Below, one piece after another: positions 1 through 10,287 of a stretch of DNA of 55,577 nucleotides (positions are counted from its first letter, which is position 1; each line of letters opens with the position of its first letter). Under the pieces are notes generated by a model that was given only the letters and a program-made list of their open reading frames with translations, had not been told where the DNA came from and did not search any database. A program made the position numbers and the translations under genes. Source of the DNA: Pseudomonas sp. GD03858 (GTDB lineage: Bacteria; Pseudomonadota; Gammaproteobacteria; Pseudomonadales; Pseudomonadaceae); contig NZ_JAOCDM010000024.1 in the NCBI RefSeq assembly GCF_029840925.1, positions 1-55,577 of the forward strand, given 5' to 3'.

Positions 1-1
1 C

Positions 2-286
<285 letters not shown>

Positions 287-303
287 GGTTTTCGCAAGGC
301 ATG

Positions 304-331
304 AAAAAACCGGCCAGATGGCCGGTTTTTT
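304..331. terminator. Bidirectional rho-independent terminator between nadC and trxB
   Basis: A perfect inverted repeat has arms AAAAAACCGGCC and GGCCGGTTTTTT around an AGAT loop. The A and T runs flank both sides, so it can stop transcription from nadC (+) and from convergent trxB (-). Confidence 0.9.
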
Positions 332-360
332 CATCGCGGGGCTGACCCGCAACGGCTGGA

Positions 361-1650
<1,290 letters not shown>

Positions 1651-2379
1651 ATGCAAGCCCCCGTCCTTTCCGGCCCACAGTACCTGCGCGAAGGCCTGAA
1701 ACTGGTCCTGAGCCCCGGCCTGCGGCTGTTCGTGCTGCTGCCCCTGGCGGTGAACCTGCTGCTGTTCGGTGGCCTGATCTACTTCGCCGGGCACCAGTTC
1801 AGCCTATGGGTCGATGCGCTGATGCCGACCCTGCCCGAGTGGCTGAGCTTCCTCAGCTATATCCTCTGGCCGCTGTTCGTCGCCCTGCTGCTGTTGATGG
1901 TGTTCTTCACCTTCACGATGCTGGCCAACGTCATCGCCGCGCCGTTCAACGGTTTTCTCGCCGAGAAGGTCGAGGTGGTGGCGCGCGGGCAAGACAATTT
2001 CCCACCGTTCAGCTGGGGCGAGCTGCTGGCCATGGTGCCGCGCACCTTCAGCCGCGAGATGCGCAAGCTGGGTTACTTCCTGCCGCGGGCCATCGGCCTG
2101 TTCATCCTGTCGTTCATCCCGGTGGTCAATGTGATCGCCGCGCCGCTGTGGCTGGTGTTCGGTATCTGGATGATGGCCATCCAGTACATCGACTACCCGG
2201 CGGACAACAACAAGATGAGCTGGCAGGACATGCTCGCCTGGCTGCGCGAAAAGCGCTGGCAGTCGATGGGCTTTGGCGGGATCACCTATCTGGCGCTGAT
2301 GATCCCGGGGGTCAACGTGCTGATGATGCCGGCGGCGGTGGCCGGCGCCACGTTGTTCTGGGTGCGCGAGCGCGGTTGA
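1651..2379 (+). CDS. cysZ: Sulfate transporter CysZ
   Basis: A 242-residue inner-membrane protein of the CysZ/EI24 family, which moves sulfate into the cell for cysteine synthesis. The N-terminal part ([20 protein letters not shown]) is characteristic, and hydrophobic segments occur around residues 20-45, 65-95, 150-170 and 205-235. Start ATG is preceded by GGAG at eight bases. It stands alone, divergent from trxB; Pseudomonas genomes commonly place it next to trxB. No cys-regulatory (CysB) site was identifiable by eye. Confidence 0.92.
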   Translation: MQAPVLSGPQYLREGLKLVLSPGLRLFVLLPLAVNLLLFGGLIYFAGHQFSLWVDALMPTLPEWLSFLSYILWPLFVALLLLMVFFTFTMLANVIAAPFNGFLAEKVEVVARGQDNFPPFSWGELLAMVPRTFSREMRKLGYFLPRAIGLFILSFIPVVNVIAAPLWLVFGIWMMAIQYIDYPADNNKMSWQDMLAWLREKRWQSMGFGGITYLALMIPGVNVLMMPAAVAGATLFWVRERG

Positions 2380-2405
2380 CCGACCATCGCGGGGCAAGTA
2401 CCCGG

Positions 2406-3722
2406 TCAGTGACTCAACTGGCTGGAGAACTGCCCCACCGCATCCACCACCTTCTTCGCCCCTTCCTGAATTTCCACGATCACCCCACCGGTATCGGCCG
2501 CCAGGGCCAGCCCTTGCTCGGCCTGGCGCTTGCTGGTGTCGATGATGTCCACCGCGGCCTGGGCCAGCTGTTCGTTCTGCTGCACGACCTTGGCGATTTC
2601 CTCGGTGGCGCTGCTGGTGCGCGAGGCCAATTGGCGCACTTCGTCGGCGACCACGGCGAAGCCACGGCCCTGCTCGCCGGCACGGGCGGCCTCGATGGCG
2701 GCGTTGAGCGCCAGCAGGTTGGTCTGCCCGGCGATGTCGCTGATGGTCTTGATGATCGCGCCGATCACCTTGGACTGCTTGTCCAGGGCCTGGATGCCGT
2801 CGGCGGCGTCCTGCATCGAGCCTTCAAGGCCACGCATCACCTCGACGGTCTGGGTCACCACGTCGGTGGCCTTGCGCGCGCTGCTGTCGGTTTCCAGCGA
2901 GGTGTTGTAGGCGATGTCCGCGGCCTGGGCCACGGCCATCTCCTGGTTGACCTGATCGGTGATCACCGTGGCGAACTTGACCACTTTGTAGAGCACGTCG
3001 TGGGCATCGATGATCGGGTTGTAGGACGCCTCCAGCCACACCACTCGGCCATGGGCGTCGATACGCTTGAAGCGCTCGGCAACATATTCACCACGACGCA
3101 GCCGCTCCCAGAACGCTTGGTAACCCGGCGAGTTGGCTTCTTCCGGTTCGCAGAACATGCGGTGCGACTTGCCACGAATCTGCTCCAGGCTGTAACCCAT
3201 GGTCTGCAGGAAACGGTCGTTGGCGGTCAGCACCTGGCCTTCGAGGTTGAACTCGATCACCGCAGTCGAACGCATCAGGGCCTTGATCAGGCTTTCATGC
3301 TCGCGGGAAGTCTCGATGGTCCGGGTCAGGTCACTGGAGTGCAGGGAGAAGTACTTGATGCGCCCTTCGCTGTTCTTCACCGGCTGCAGGATCGAGCGCA
3401 GCCAGGCTTCCTCGCCATTGCCGCGCAACAGTCGGAAGGCGCCGTTGAGGTGCTCGCCACGGGTGATCGCATGCTTCATGCGCTGATAGAAATCGAGCTT
3501 CTTCACATGAGCCGGCACGATCTCCTCGATGTTGCGCCCGATCAGTTGCTCGGCGCGGTAACCCATTTCGGCCTCGAAGTTGCCGTTGACCGACTCGATG
3601 CGCCCCTGGGGATCGAGCTGGAGCACCAGCATCTCGCTGTCGAGGCTGTTCTTGACCTGCTCGACGGACATCAGCTCTTCGCGCAGTTGCTGGATTTCTT
3701 GCTTCAGTTTGCTGTTGAACAT
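2406..3722 (-). CDS. Soluble methyl-accepting chemotaxis transducer with two PAS domains (BdlA-like)
   Basis: 438 residues without membrane segments. Two PAS domains (about 20-120 and 145-240) precede a short MCP signalling domain with the hairpin tip [20 protein letters not shown]. Architecture and length resemble the biofilm-dispersion regulator BdlA of P. aeruginosa (two PAS plus MCP, about 417 residues) and Aer-type sensors, so a role in sensing redox or internal cues and signalling to a chemotaxis or c-di-GMP pathway is likely. It starts with a predicted coiled coil ([17 protein letters not shown]). The start at 3722 is chosen over one 43 codons upstream because GGGAG lies eight bases before it. 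The ligand or cofactor cannot be read from sequence. Confidence 0.88.
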   Translation of the reverse strand: MFNSKLKQEIQQLREELMSVEQVKNSLDSEMLVLQLDPQGRIESVNGNFEAEMGYRAEQLIGRNIEEIVPAHVKKLDFYQRMKHAITRGEHLNGAFRLLRGNGEEAWLRSILQPVKNSEGRIKYFSLHSSDLTRTIETSREHESLIKALMRSTAVIEFNLEGQVLTANDRFLQTMGYSLEQIRGKSHRMFCEPEEANSPGYQAFWERLRRGEYVAERFKRIDAHGRVVWLEASYNPIIDAHDVLYKVVKFATVITDQVNQEMAVAQAADIAYNTSLETDSSARKATDVVTQTVEVMRGLEGSMQDAADGIQALDKQSKVIGAIIKTISDIAGQTNLLALNAAIEAARAGEQGRGFAVVADEVRQLASRTSSATEEIAKVVQQNEQLAQAAVDIIDTSKRQAEQGLALAADTGGVIVEIQEGAKKVVDAVGQFSSQLSH

Positions 3723-3839
3723 GGCCGCTCTCCCGGAGCGCATTGCGGTAATCGAATGCATCTGCATCGGCTGGCTCCAGCGAGTTCTTGAGTGCCTTGC
3801 AAGGAAATAGTCATACGGATGAATGTGCCGGAAATCAGG

Positions 3840-3868
3840 CGTCATCAGCACGTCACAAAACCGTCAAA
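3840..3868 (+). promoter_or_regulatory. Putative tandem Pho box (PhoB site) before the glycosyltransferase
   Basis: Three heptamers, CGTCATC (3840), CGTCACA (3851) and CGTCAAA (3862), recur exactly every 11 bases, the period of PhoB direct repeats (consensus TGTCA-type heptamers separated by 4 bases). A weak -10 candidate (GCAATC) begins 5 bases after the array, at 3874, and the start codon is at 3902. PhoB binding is inferred, not shown. Confidence 0.55.
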
Positions 3869-3901
3869 TGAGCGCAATCGGGCCGGCGGACACTTTTCGC
3901 C

Positions 3902-5119
3902 ATGAGCACACCGTCCTTGCGCGTCACCCTCGTCAGCGAAACTTTCCCACCCGAAATCAACGGCGTGGCCAACACCCTTGGCCGGCTCAGCGAAGGGCTG
4001 CGCCAGCGCGGCCATCACGTGGAGCTGGTACGCCCACGCCAGGCCACCGACGCCGCCACGGGCCCCCAGGACGCACTGCTGCTGTGTCGCGGCTGGCCAT
4101 TGCCAGGCTACCCCGGCCTGCAATGGGGCGAGGTGTCGATGCACAAGCTGTGGCGCCGCTGGCGCCGACAACGCCCGGATGTGCTGTACATCGCCACCGA
4201 AGGCCCGCTGGGTTTGAGCGCCCTGCGCGCGGCCCGGCGCCTCGGGGTGGCGGTGGTCAGCGGTTTTCACACCAACTTCCCGCAGTACTCGGGCCAGTAC
4301 GGCCTGGGCCTGCTGTCACGGATGCTCACCCACTACCTGCGCTGGTTTCACCGACGCACGGCCATCACCCTGGTGCCCAGCGTCAGCCAGCGCCTGGAGC
4401 TGGAACGCCGTGGCTTCGAACGGCTGGGGCTGATGGCGCGTGGCGTCGATGCCGGCCTGTTCAACCCGGCGCGCCGTAGCCAGGCGCTGCGTGAGCAGTG
4501 GGGGCTGGGCGCCGATGACATCGCCGTGCTGCATGTCGGCCGCCTGGCGGCGGAAAAGAACCTGGCCCTGCTGCGCCCGAGCCTGGAGGCACTGCAGAAG
4601 AGTTATCCACGACAGCGTCTGCGCCTGATCGTGGTCGGTGATGGTCCGCTGCGCGCTCAGCTCCAACAGCAACTGCCCGAGGCGCTGTTCTGTGGCGCGC
4701 AGCGTGGCGAGGTGCTGGCCGAACACTATGCCAGTGGCGACCTGTTCCTGTTTCCGAGCCTGACCGAGACCTTCGGCAACGTGGTGCTGGAAGCCATGGC
4801 CTCGGGTCTGGCGGTGGTCGCCTACGATGAGGCCGCCGCGGCCCAGCACATCCGCCATGGCCATAGCGGCGCCCTGGCCATGCCAGGTGATCAGCTGGCA
4901 TTCATCGATGCGGCCTGCTGGCTGCTGGAAGAAGGCGAAACCCTGCGCCGGGTGCGCCTGAATGCCCGGCAGCACGCCAGCCGCCAGGGCTGGCCGGCGA
5001 TCGTCGAGCAGTTCGAAGGGTATCTGTACGGTGCCTGTCGGGGCCAGGAAAACAGCCACATCCAGGCACCATCGACGGTCCTGGCGATCAAGCCAGAGTC
5101 GTCAGCGCCTCGCGGCTGA
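3902..5119 (+). CDS. Glycosyltransferase family 4 (PimB/Agt-like)
   Basis: 405 residues with two Rossmann domains. The N-terminus (SETFPPEINGVANTLGRL) is typical of GT4 enzymes acting on lipid acceptors, such as mannosyl-PI synthases and alpha-glycosyl or glucuronosyl diacylglycerol synthases. The nucleotide-sugar domain carries VGRLAAEKNL and the E-x7-E region FPSLTETFGNVVLEAMASG. It probably transfers a sugar to a membrane lipid at the inner leaflet; the exact sugar and acceptor are unknown. A Pho-box-like array just upstream suggests induction by phosphate starvation, matching the known use of such enzymes to make phosphorus-free glycolipids. Its 3' end overlaps the convergent oxidoreductase by 32 bases. 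Confidence 0.85.
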   Translation: MSTPSLRVTLVSETFPPEINGVANTLGRLSEGLRQRGHHVELVRPRQATDAATGPQDALLLCRGWPLPGYPGLQWGEVSMHKLWRRWRRQRPDVLYIATEGPLGLSALRAARRLGVAVVSGFHTNFPQYSGQYGLGLLSRMLTHYLRWFHRRTAITLVPSVSQRLELERRGFERLGLMARGVDAGLFNPARRSQALREQWGLGADDIAVLHVGRLAAEKNLALLRPSLEALQKSYPRQRLRLIVVGDGPLRAQLQQQLPEALFCGAQRGEVLAEHYASGDLFLFPSLTETFGNVVLEAMASGLAVVAYDEAAAAQHIRHGHSGALAMPGDQLAFIDAACWLLEEGETLRRVRLNARQHASRQGWPAIVEQFEGYLYGACRGQENSHIQAPSTVLAIKPESSAPRG

Positions 5120-6191
5120 ACGGCAGCACGTCCGCCTCACGCCCGTCGCGCACTTTCTGCGCCCACTGGGCATCCACCAGCAACGCTCGGCCCACGGCCA
5201 CCAGATCGAATTCCTCGTCCTGCAGCCGACGCAGCAAGCCCTCGAGGCTGGCGGGCTTGGCCACCTTGTCGGTGGCGACCATGAACTGCAGGAACTCACC
5301 GTCCAGCCCTACACTGCCCACGGTAATGGTCGGTTTGCCGGTCAGTTGGCGGGTCCAACCGGCCAGGTTCAGGTCGCTGCCAGCGAATTCCGGCTCCCAG
5401 AAACGGCGGGTGGAGCAGTGAAAGATATCCACCCCCGCGTCGGACAGCGGCGCGAGGAACGCTGCCAGGGCCTCGGGGGTCTCCACCAGGCGCGCACTGT
5501 AGTCCTGCTGCTTCCATTGCGAGAAGCGCAAGATGATCGGGAAATCCGCACCGACCGCCTGACGCACCGCCTGGATCAGCTCGATGGCGAAACGCGAGCG
5601 CGCGGCCAGGTCGCCACCGTACTCATCGTCACGACGGTTGCTGGCCTCCCAGAAGAACTGGTCGATCAGGTAACCATGGGCACCATGGATCTCCACTCCG
5701 TCCATGCCGATGGCCTGGGCATCGCGCGCGGCCTGGGCGAAGGCGGCGATCACCTCGCCAATGTCGTCCCGGCTCATGCCATGGACCAGCACCTTGCCGT
5801 CCTTCTCCTTGCCGCTCGGACCGTAGCCCGGCACCTCGGCGTCCGGCTCGGTGCCCAGGCGCCTCACGCTGCCGACATGCCATAACTGCGGCACGATGCG
5901 CCCGCCCTCGGCATGCACGGCATCGACCACGCGCTTCCAGCCGGCCAAGGCGTCCTCGCCATGGAAACGCGGCACATTGGGATAACCGTTGGCGGCCTTG
6001 TGGCCGACCGTGGTGCCTTCGGTGATGATCAGGCCGACACCGGCGGCGGCGCGGCGGCGGTAGTACTCGACCACGCCGTCATGGGGCACGCCGCCTGGGC
6101 AGAAGGTGCGAGTCATCGGCGCCATGACCACACGGCTCGGCAGGTCGAGGGAGCCGAGGGTGAAAGGCTGGAACAAAGGGTTGCTGGACAT
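5088..6191 (-). CDS. NADH:flavin oxidoreductase / alkene reductase (Old Yellow Enzyme family)
   Basis: A 367-residue FMN-dependent TIM-barrel enzyme that reduces activated C=C bonds of enones, maleimides or nitro compounds with NAD(P)H. Visible features are LPSRVVMAPMTR at the N-terminus, GLIITEGT, the substrate-anion-binding motif EIHGAHGYLIDQFF and the FMN-phosphate region DLVAVGRALL near the C-terminus. Length is usual for the family. It is transcribed towards the glycosyltransferase and overlaps its end. Whether it belongs to the classical (NemA/XenB-like) or thermophilic-like subclass was not determined, and the physiological substrate is unknown. Confidence 0.88.
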   Translation of the reverse strand: MSSNPLFQPFTLGSLDLPSRVVMAPMTRTFCPGGVPHDGVVEYYRRRAAAGVGLIITEGTTVGHKAANGYPNVPRFHGEDALAGWKRVVDAVHAEGGRIVPQLWHVGSVRRLGTEPDAEVPGYGPSGKEKDGKVLVHGMSRDDIGEVIAAFAQAARDAQAIGMDGVEIHGAHGYLIDQFFWEASNRRDDEYGGDLAARSRFAIELIQAVRQAVGADFPIILRFSQWKQQDYSARLVETPEALAAFLAPLSDAGVDIFHCSTRRFWEPEFAGSDLNLAGWTRQLTGKPTITVGSVGLDGEFLQFMVATDKVAKPASLEGLLRRLQDEEFDLVAVGRALLVDAQWAQKVRDGREADVLPFSREALTTLA

Positions 6192-6297
6192 GCGGCGCTC
6201 CCGGCAGATGAGGAAATGCGCCTGAGATTAGAGAGAGCCCGCCGGCGGGCACAGCATTATTGATTGGAGTGATTGCACAGTATCGCGGGCGACTGCA

Positions 6298-6320
6298 GAG
6301 GGGCTGCCACGCAGCCCCTC
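6298..6320. repeat. GC-rich hairpin downstream of the glutathione peroxidase gene
   Basis: A perfect 10-base inverted repeat GAGGGGCTGC / GCAGCCCCTC surrounds a CAC loop. There is no U-tract on either side, so it resembles the single stem found beside REP elements in this window (compare the stem at 43521-43537) more than a classic terminator. It could still stabilise the 3' end of the peroxidase mRNA. Confidence 0.6.
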
Positions 6321-6349
6321 CTCGACGCGGGGCCGCCCCGCAGTGGTGT

Positions 6350-6832
6350 TCAGGCCAGCGCTTTCTCGATCGCCTGCACCACGGTCGGATCGTCCGGCGC
6401 GGTACGCGGCGCGAAACGCGCCAGTACGCGACCATCCTTGCCAACCAGGAACTTCTCGAAGTTCCAGGTGATATCACCGGGGAACTCAGCCCCCTCGCCC
6501 GCCAGCAGGCGGTACAGCGAGTGGCGTTGTGGACCGTTGACTTCCAGCTTGGCCCCCAGCGGGAAGCTGACGCCGTAGTTGAGGCTGCAGAACTCCTGTA
6601 TTTCCTTCTCGCTGCCAGGCTCCTGGCCGGCGAACTGGTTGCAGGGCAGGCCCAGTACGTTGAAACCCTGGCCCTTGAACTGCTGGTGCAGTTTTTCCAG
6701 TGACGCGTACTGCGGCGTCAGGCCGCACTTGGAGGCGACATTGACCACCAGCACCACCTGGCCCTTGAACGGTGCGAGGGGCAGGTCCTCGCCGTTCAGC
6801 GCCTTCAACGTCAGGTCGTGAAATGCACTCAT
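6350..6832 (-). CDS. Glutathione peroxidase family thiol peroxidase
   Basis: 160 residues. It reduces hydroperoxides using thioredoxin or glutathione in the cytosol or periplasm (BtuE/Gpx group). The peroxidatic cysteine is at residue 36 in NVASKCGLTPQ, where animal enzymes carry selenocysteine. GLPCNQFAGQEPG (Cys64, Gln70) and the tryptophan in ITWNFEKFLV complete the catalytic tetrad, and Cys82 is a possible partner. The start at 6832 is supported by GAGGGG about seven bases upstream; no signal peptide follows it. It stands alone between hairpins. Confidence 0.93.
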   Translation of the reverse strand: MSAFHDLTLKALNGEDLPLAPFKGQVVLVVNVASKCGLTPQYASLEKLHQQFKGQGFNVLGLPCNQFAGQEPGSEKEIQEFCSLNYGVSFPLGAKLEVNGPQRHSLYRLLAGEGAEFPGDITWNFEKFLVGKDGRVLARFAPRTAPDDPTVVQAIEKALA

Positions 6833-6977
6833 GTTGATTCCCCTCTCAGGTTCCCGGTTGTCGCAGGGGCGAATCGCGCCCACTAAAAAGGCGCGCGGCC
6901 AAACCGTCCACCCTCCTGAGGAGGGCAAGTCCGGCTTGCCCGAGCGCCTGGCGACTCTCTGAGCTTAGCGCAGAAAA

Positions 6978-7463
6978 TCAGTGGTGATGGCCACCTTCAC
7001 CATGGATATGACGGTGAGCGATCTCTTCTTCGCTGGCATCACGCACGTCGACAACCTTGACCTTGAAGTTCAGGCGCTGGCCGGCCAGCGGGTGGTTGCC
7101 GTCGACGGTCACGTCGTCGCCGTCGATGTCGCGGATGGTGACGATCTGCATCTGGCCATCCGGCGCCGAGGCGTGGAACTGCATGCCGACTTCCAGCTGA
7201 TCGACGCCTTCGAACATGCTGCGGTTCAGGGTGCTGACCAGTTCGGCCATGTACTCGCCGTAGGCTTCTTCCGGCTCGATGGCAACGCTCAGCTCGTCAC
7301 CGGCCTGCTTGCCTTCCAGGGCCTTTTCCAGACCTGGGATGATGTTGGCTGCACCGTGCAGGTACACCAGCGGCGCACCACCGGCGGAGCTGTCGATGAC
7401 CTCACCTGCGTCGTTGGTGAGGGTATAGTCGATGGAGACAGCCTTGTTGGCGGCGATCAGCAT
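6978..7463 (-). CDS. FKBP-type peptidyl-prolyl cis-trans isomerase (SlyD-like)
   Basis: 161 residues. The N-terminal FKBP core (VSIDYTLTNDAGEVIDSS, then PLVYLHGAANIIPGLEKAL) is interrupted by the insert-in-flap chaperone domain (about residues 65-130), as in SlyD. A short His-rich tail, HRHIHGEGGHHH, suggests nickel or zinc binding, although it is much shorter than that of E. coli SlyD. Its likely roles are proline isomerisation, chaperoning and metal handling. The start at 7463 is divergent from and overlaps the first bases of the DUF3565 gene. Confidence 0.9.
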   Translation of the reverse strand: MLIAANKAVSIDYTLTNDAGEVIDSSAGGAPLVYLHGAANIIPGLEKALEGKQAGDELSVAIEPEEAYGEYMAELVSTLNRSMFEGVDQLEVGMQFHASAPDGQMQIVTIRDIDGDDVTVDGNHPLAGQRLNFKVKVVDVRDASEEEIAHRHIHGEGGHHH

Positions 7464-7764
7464 GGGGCGAGACCTTTTGCAAAAGAATGTAGAACGGACA
7501 AGTGTAACCAACGCACCGGCCGATTGCGAACGCGAGCCCGATCAGGGGCAGCCCATCAGTCGGATCATCGGCTTTCACCGCGACGAAGAAGGCCACTGGG
7601 TGGTGGAGCTATCGTGCGGTCATACCCAGCACCTGCGCCACCAGCCGCCGTGGCAGGCACGCCCCTGGGTGCTCGACGCCGACGAGCGCGCGCGACGCAT
7701 CGGCCAGGCATTCGCCTGCGGCTGGTGCGCACAGGGTGCCGTTGGCGCTACCCTTGGCCGTTGA
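7462..7764 (+). CDS. DUF3565 domain-containing protein
   Basis: About 100 residues if ATG 7462 is used. The recognisable part is ISRIIGFHRDEEGHWVVELS followed by CGHTQHLRHQPPWQARPWVL, which matches the gammaproteobacterial DUF3565 family of unknown function. A CGH and a C-terminal CGWC could bind metal. The start is uncertain: ATG 7432, ATG 7462 and a TTG at 7477 are in frame and none has a clear ribosome-binding site. It is divergent from the FKBP gene and lies 32 bases before pta, so the two may be cotranscribed. No function is assigned. Confidence 0.7.
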   Translation: MGRDLLQKNVERTSVTNAPADCEREPDQGQPISRIIGFHRDEEGHWVVELSCGHTQHLRHQPPWQARPWVLDADERARRIGQAFACGWCAQGAVGATLGR

Positions 7765-7796
7765 CTTCCTGGCATCGCTTATTTCGAGAAGCACGC

Positions 7797-9899
7797 ATGC
7801 AGACATTTTTCATTGCGCCGACCGATTTCGGCGTCGGCCTGACCTCCATCAGCCTGGGCCTGGTCCGCACCCTGGAGCGGGCCGGGCTCAAGGTCGGCTT
7901 CTTCAAGCCAATCGCCCAGCCCCACCCCGGCGACACCGGCCCGGAGCGTTCCAGCGAACTGGTGGCCCGTACCCACGGTATCAAGCCACCCACGCCCCTG
8001 AGCCTGAGCCACGTCGAGCGCATGCTCGGCGACGGCCAGCTCGACGAGCTGCTCGAACAGATCATCCGCCTGTACCAGCAGGCCTGCGTAGGCAAGGACG
8101 TGGTGGTGGTCGAGGGCATGGTCCCGACCCGCCACGCCAGCTACGCCGCGCGGGTCAACCTGCACCTGGCCAAGAGCCTCGACGCCGAGGTGATCCTGGT
8201 GTCGGCGCCGGAAAACGAAGTGCTCAGCGAGCTGTCCGGCCGCGTCGAACTGCAGGCACAGCTGTTCGGCGGCCCACGCGACCCCAAGGTGCTGGGGGTG
8301 ATCCTCAACAAAGTACGCACCGACGAAAGCATGGCCGACTTCGCCACGCGCCTGCGCGAACACTCGCCGCTGCTGCGCGGCAACGACTTCCGCCTGCTCG
8401 GCTGCATTCCCTGGCAGGCCGAGCTCAACGCGCCACGCACCCGTGACGTGGCGGAACTGCTCGGCGCCCAGGTGCTCAACGCCGGCGACTACGATCAGCG
8501 GCGCATGAGCAAGATCATCATCTGCGCGCGCACCGTGGCCAACACCGTGCCGTTGCTCACTTCCGGGACCCTGGTGGTGACCCCGGGCGATCGCGACGAC
8601 ATCATCCTCGCCGTGTGCATGGCCGCGATCAACGGCGTGCCCCTGGCGGGGCTGTTGCTGACCAGCGACAGCAAGCCCGACCCACGCATCCTCGAACTGT
8701 GTCGCGGCGCCCTGCAGGCCGGCCTGCCGATCCTGTCGGTGGGCACCGGCTCCTACGACACCGCCAACCAGCTCAACTCGTTGAACCGCGAAATTCCGGT
8801 GGACGACCGCGAGCGCGCCGAGTTCATCACCGACTTCGTCGCCAGCCACCTGGACGCCGCCTGGCTGCATCAGCGCTGCGGCACCCCGCGCGAGTTGCGC
8901 CTGTCGCCGGCGGTGTTCCGCTACCAGTTGATCCAGCGCGCCCAGCAGGCCAACAAGCGCATCGTCCTGCCCGAAGGGGCGCAACCGTTGCTGGTGCAGG
9001 CGGCGGCGCTCTGCCAGGCACGCGGCATCGCGCGTTGCGTGCTGCTGGCCAAGCCCGAGGAGGTCGACGCGGTGGCACGGGCGCAAGGCATCACCCTGCC
9101 GCCGGACCTGGAAGTGCTCGACCCCGAGCTGATCCGCGGCCGCTATGTCGAGCCCATGGTCGAGCTGCGCAAGAGCAAGAACCTCAACGCGCCGATGGCC
9201 GAGCAGCAACTGGAGGATCCGGTGGTGATCGGCACCATGATGCTGGCGCTCGGCGAGGTCGACGGCCTGGTCTCGGGCCTGGTGCACTCCACCGCCAACA
9301 CCATCCGTCCGGCCCTGCAACTGATCAAGACCGCGCCGGGCAGCAGCCTGGTGTCGTCGGTGTTCTTCATGCTGTTCCCCGACCAGGTACTGGTCTATGG
9401 CGACTGCGTGATGAATCCTCATCCCAGCGCCGCGGAGCTTGCCGAGATCGCCCGGCAGAGCGCCGAGTCGGCCGAGTCGTTCGGCATCGCGCCACGGGTG
9501 GCGATGCTCAGCTACTCCAGTGACTCGGCGGCCAGCGACGAGGAGGTCGAGAAGGTCCGCGAGGCCACGCGCCTGGCGCAGGAAGCCGAACATGGCCTGC
9601 TGATCGACGGCCCGTTGCAGTACGACGCCGCGGCCAACCCGGACATCGCCCGCCAGCTGGCCCCTGGCAGCCAGGTCGCCGGGCGGGCCACGGTGTTCGT
9701 GTTCCCCGACCTGAACACCGGCAACACCACCCACAAGGCGGTGCAGCGCAGCGCCGACTGCGTCAGCCTGGGGCCGATGCTGCAAGGGCTGCGCAAACCG
9801 GTGAACGACCTGCCGCGCGGGGCGCAGGTCGAGGACATCGTGCACACCATCGCGCTGACCGCGATCCAGGCTCATCATGGCGGGAAGATGCCGGCCTAG
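7797..9899 (+). CDS. pta: Phosphate acetyltransferase
   Basis: A 700-residue long-form Pta interconverting acetyl-CoA and acetyl phosphate. The N-terminal P-loop-like/BioD-type part starts at MQTFFIAPTDFGVGLTS; a DRTGG domain (about residues 225-335) follows, and the catalytic PTA domain occupies roughly 375-695 with KRIVLPEGAQPLLVQAA and GLVSGLVHSTANTIRPALQ. Length is normal for the Pseudomonas enzyme. GAGAAG lies seven bases before the ATG. The partner ackA is not adjacent. A much longer in-frame reading exists upstream, but it overlaps two real genes and is rejected. Confidence 0.95.
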   Translation: MQTFFIAPTDFGVGLTSISLGLVRTLERAGLKVGFFKPIAQPHPGDTGPERSSELVARTHGIKPPTPLSLSHVERMLGDGQLDELLEQIIRLYQQACVGKDVVVVEGMVPTRHASYAARVNLHLAKSLDAEVILVSAPENEVLSELSGRVELQAQLFGGPRDPKVLGVILNKVRTDESMADFATRLREHSPLLRGNDFRLLGCIPWQAELNAPRTRDVAELLGAQVLNAGDYDQRRMSKIIICARTVANTVPLLTSGTLVVTPGDRDDIILAVCMAAINGVPLAGLLLTSDSKPDPRILELCRGALQAGLPILSVGTGSYDTANQLNSLNREIPVDDRERAEFITDFVASHLDAAWLHQRCGTPRELRLSPAVFRYQLIQRAQQANKRIVLPEGAQPLLVQAAALCQARGIARCVLLAKPEEVDAVARAQGITLPPDLEVLDPELIRGRYVEPMVELRKSKNLNAPMAEQQLEDPVVIGTMMLALGEVDGLVSGLVHSTANTIRPALQLIKTAPGSSLVSSVFFMLFPDQVLVYGDCVMNPHPSAAELAEIARQSAESAESFGIAPRVAMLSYSSDSAASDEEVEKVREATRLAQEAEHGLLIDGPLQYDAAANPDIARQLAPGSQVAGRATVFVFPDLNTGNTTHKAVQRSADCVSLGPMLQGLRKPVNDLPRGAQVEDIVHTIALTAIQAHHGGKMPA

Positions 9900-9909
9900 C
9901 CGTAATGCT

Positions 9910-9953
9910 GGGGCCGCTTTGCGGCCCATCGCGGGCAAGCCCGCTCCCACAGG
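9910..9953. repeat. REP element downstream of pta
   Basis: A GGGGCCGC-TTT-GCGGCCC stem is followed by the typical P. putida REP core GCGGGCAAGCCCGCTCCCAC and an AGG end. Single copy, located just after the pta stop codon. Confidence 0.8.
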
Positions 9954-10287
9954 ACCGCGCAATTCCTGAAGCTTGCCCATGAGGGGCGGACAGCCCCTTC
10001 TTGGGCGGTTCCACGCCCCTCGTCGGCTGCCGACCAACGTCATTTGACTTCCCTTTGCCCAGGGCTAGCGTTCAATGCTGTCAGGATGAAATCACAGCAG
10101 GCGTCAAGGAAGCGCAGCGCTCGACCCGACCCATGGCGAGCGCGCGACCGCTGTATCCGGCCCTCCCCTGTCTCTGGTCCCGTCCTCTGTGCCGCCTGCG
10201 CGGCATAACGGCTTGCGTCACCTCGCAAGACCCAGGCGATCGGGCGTGATCGCACAGTGAAGGAAAGGCACGACAAGGAGAGTGGTC
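9954..10287. other. Intergenic region upstream of the lodA-like gene
   Basis: About 330 bases without a supported gene. It contains an inverted repeat GCGATC-GGGCGT-GATCGC at 10236-10253, 34 bases before the lodA-like ATG, which could be an operator, and the ribosome-binding AAGGAG at 10275-10280. No clear -35/-10 pair was found. Confidence 0.4.

Noticed and set aside
2381..2405. REP element between cysZ and the BdlA-like gene
   Set aside because: Only ATCGCGGGGCAAGTAC is present, without the second arm; it is at best a remnant.
1806..3791. 661-codon plus-strand frame spanning cysZ and the BdlA-like gene
   Set aside because: It runs out of frame through cysZ and antisense to the transducer gene; both have clear family motifs.
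6981..7796. In-frame extension of pta giving a 972-residue protein
   Set aside because: It overlaps the FKBP gene on the opposite strand and the DUF3565 gene; the Pta family starts at MQTFFIAPTD with a suitable ribosome-binding site at 7797.
7779..10043. 754-codon open frame on the minus strand over pta
   Set aside because: It is the antisense shadow of a GC-rich gene; the translation is low in complexity (His/Arg/Gly-rich) and matches no family.
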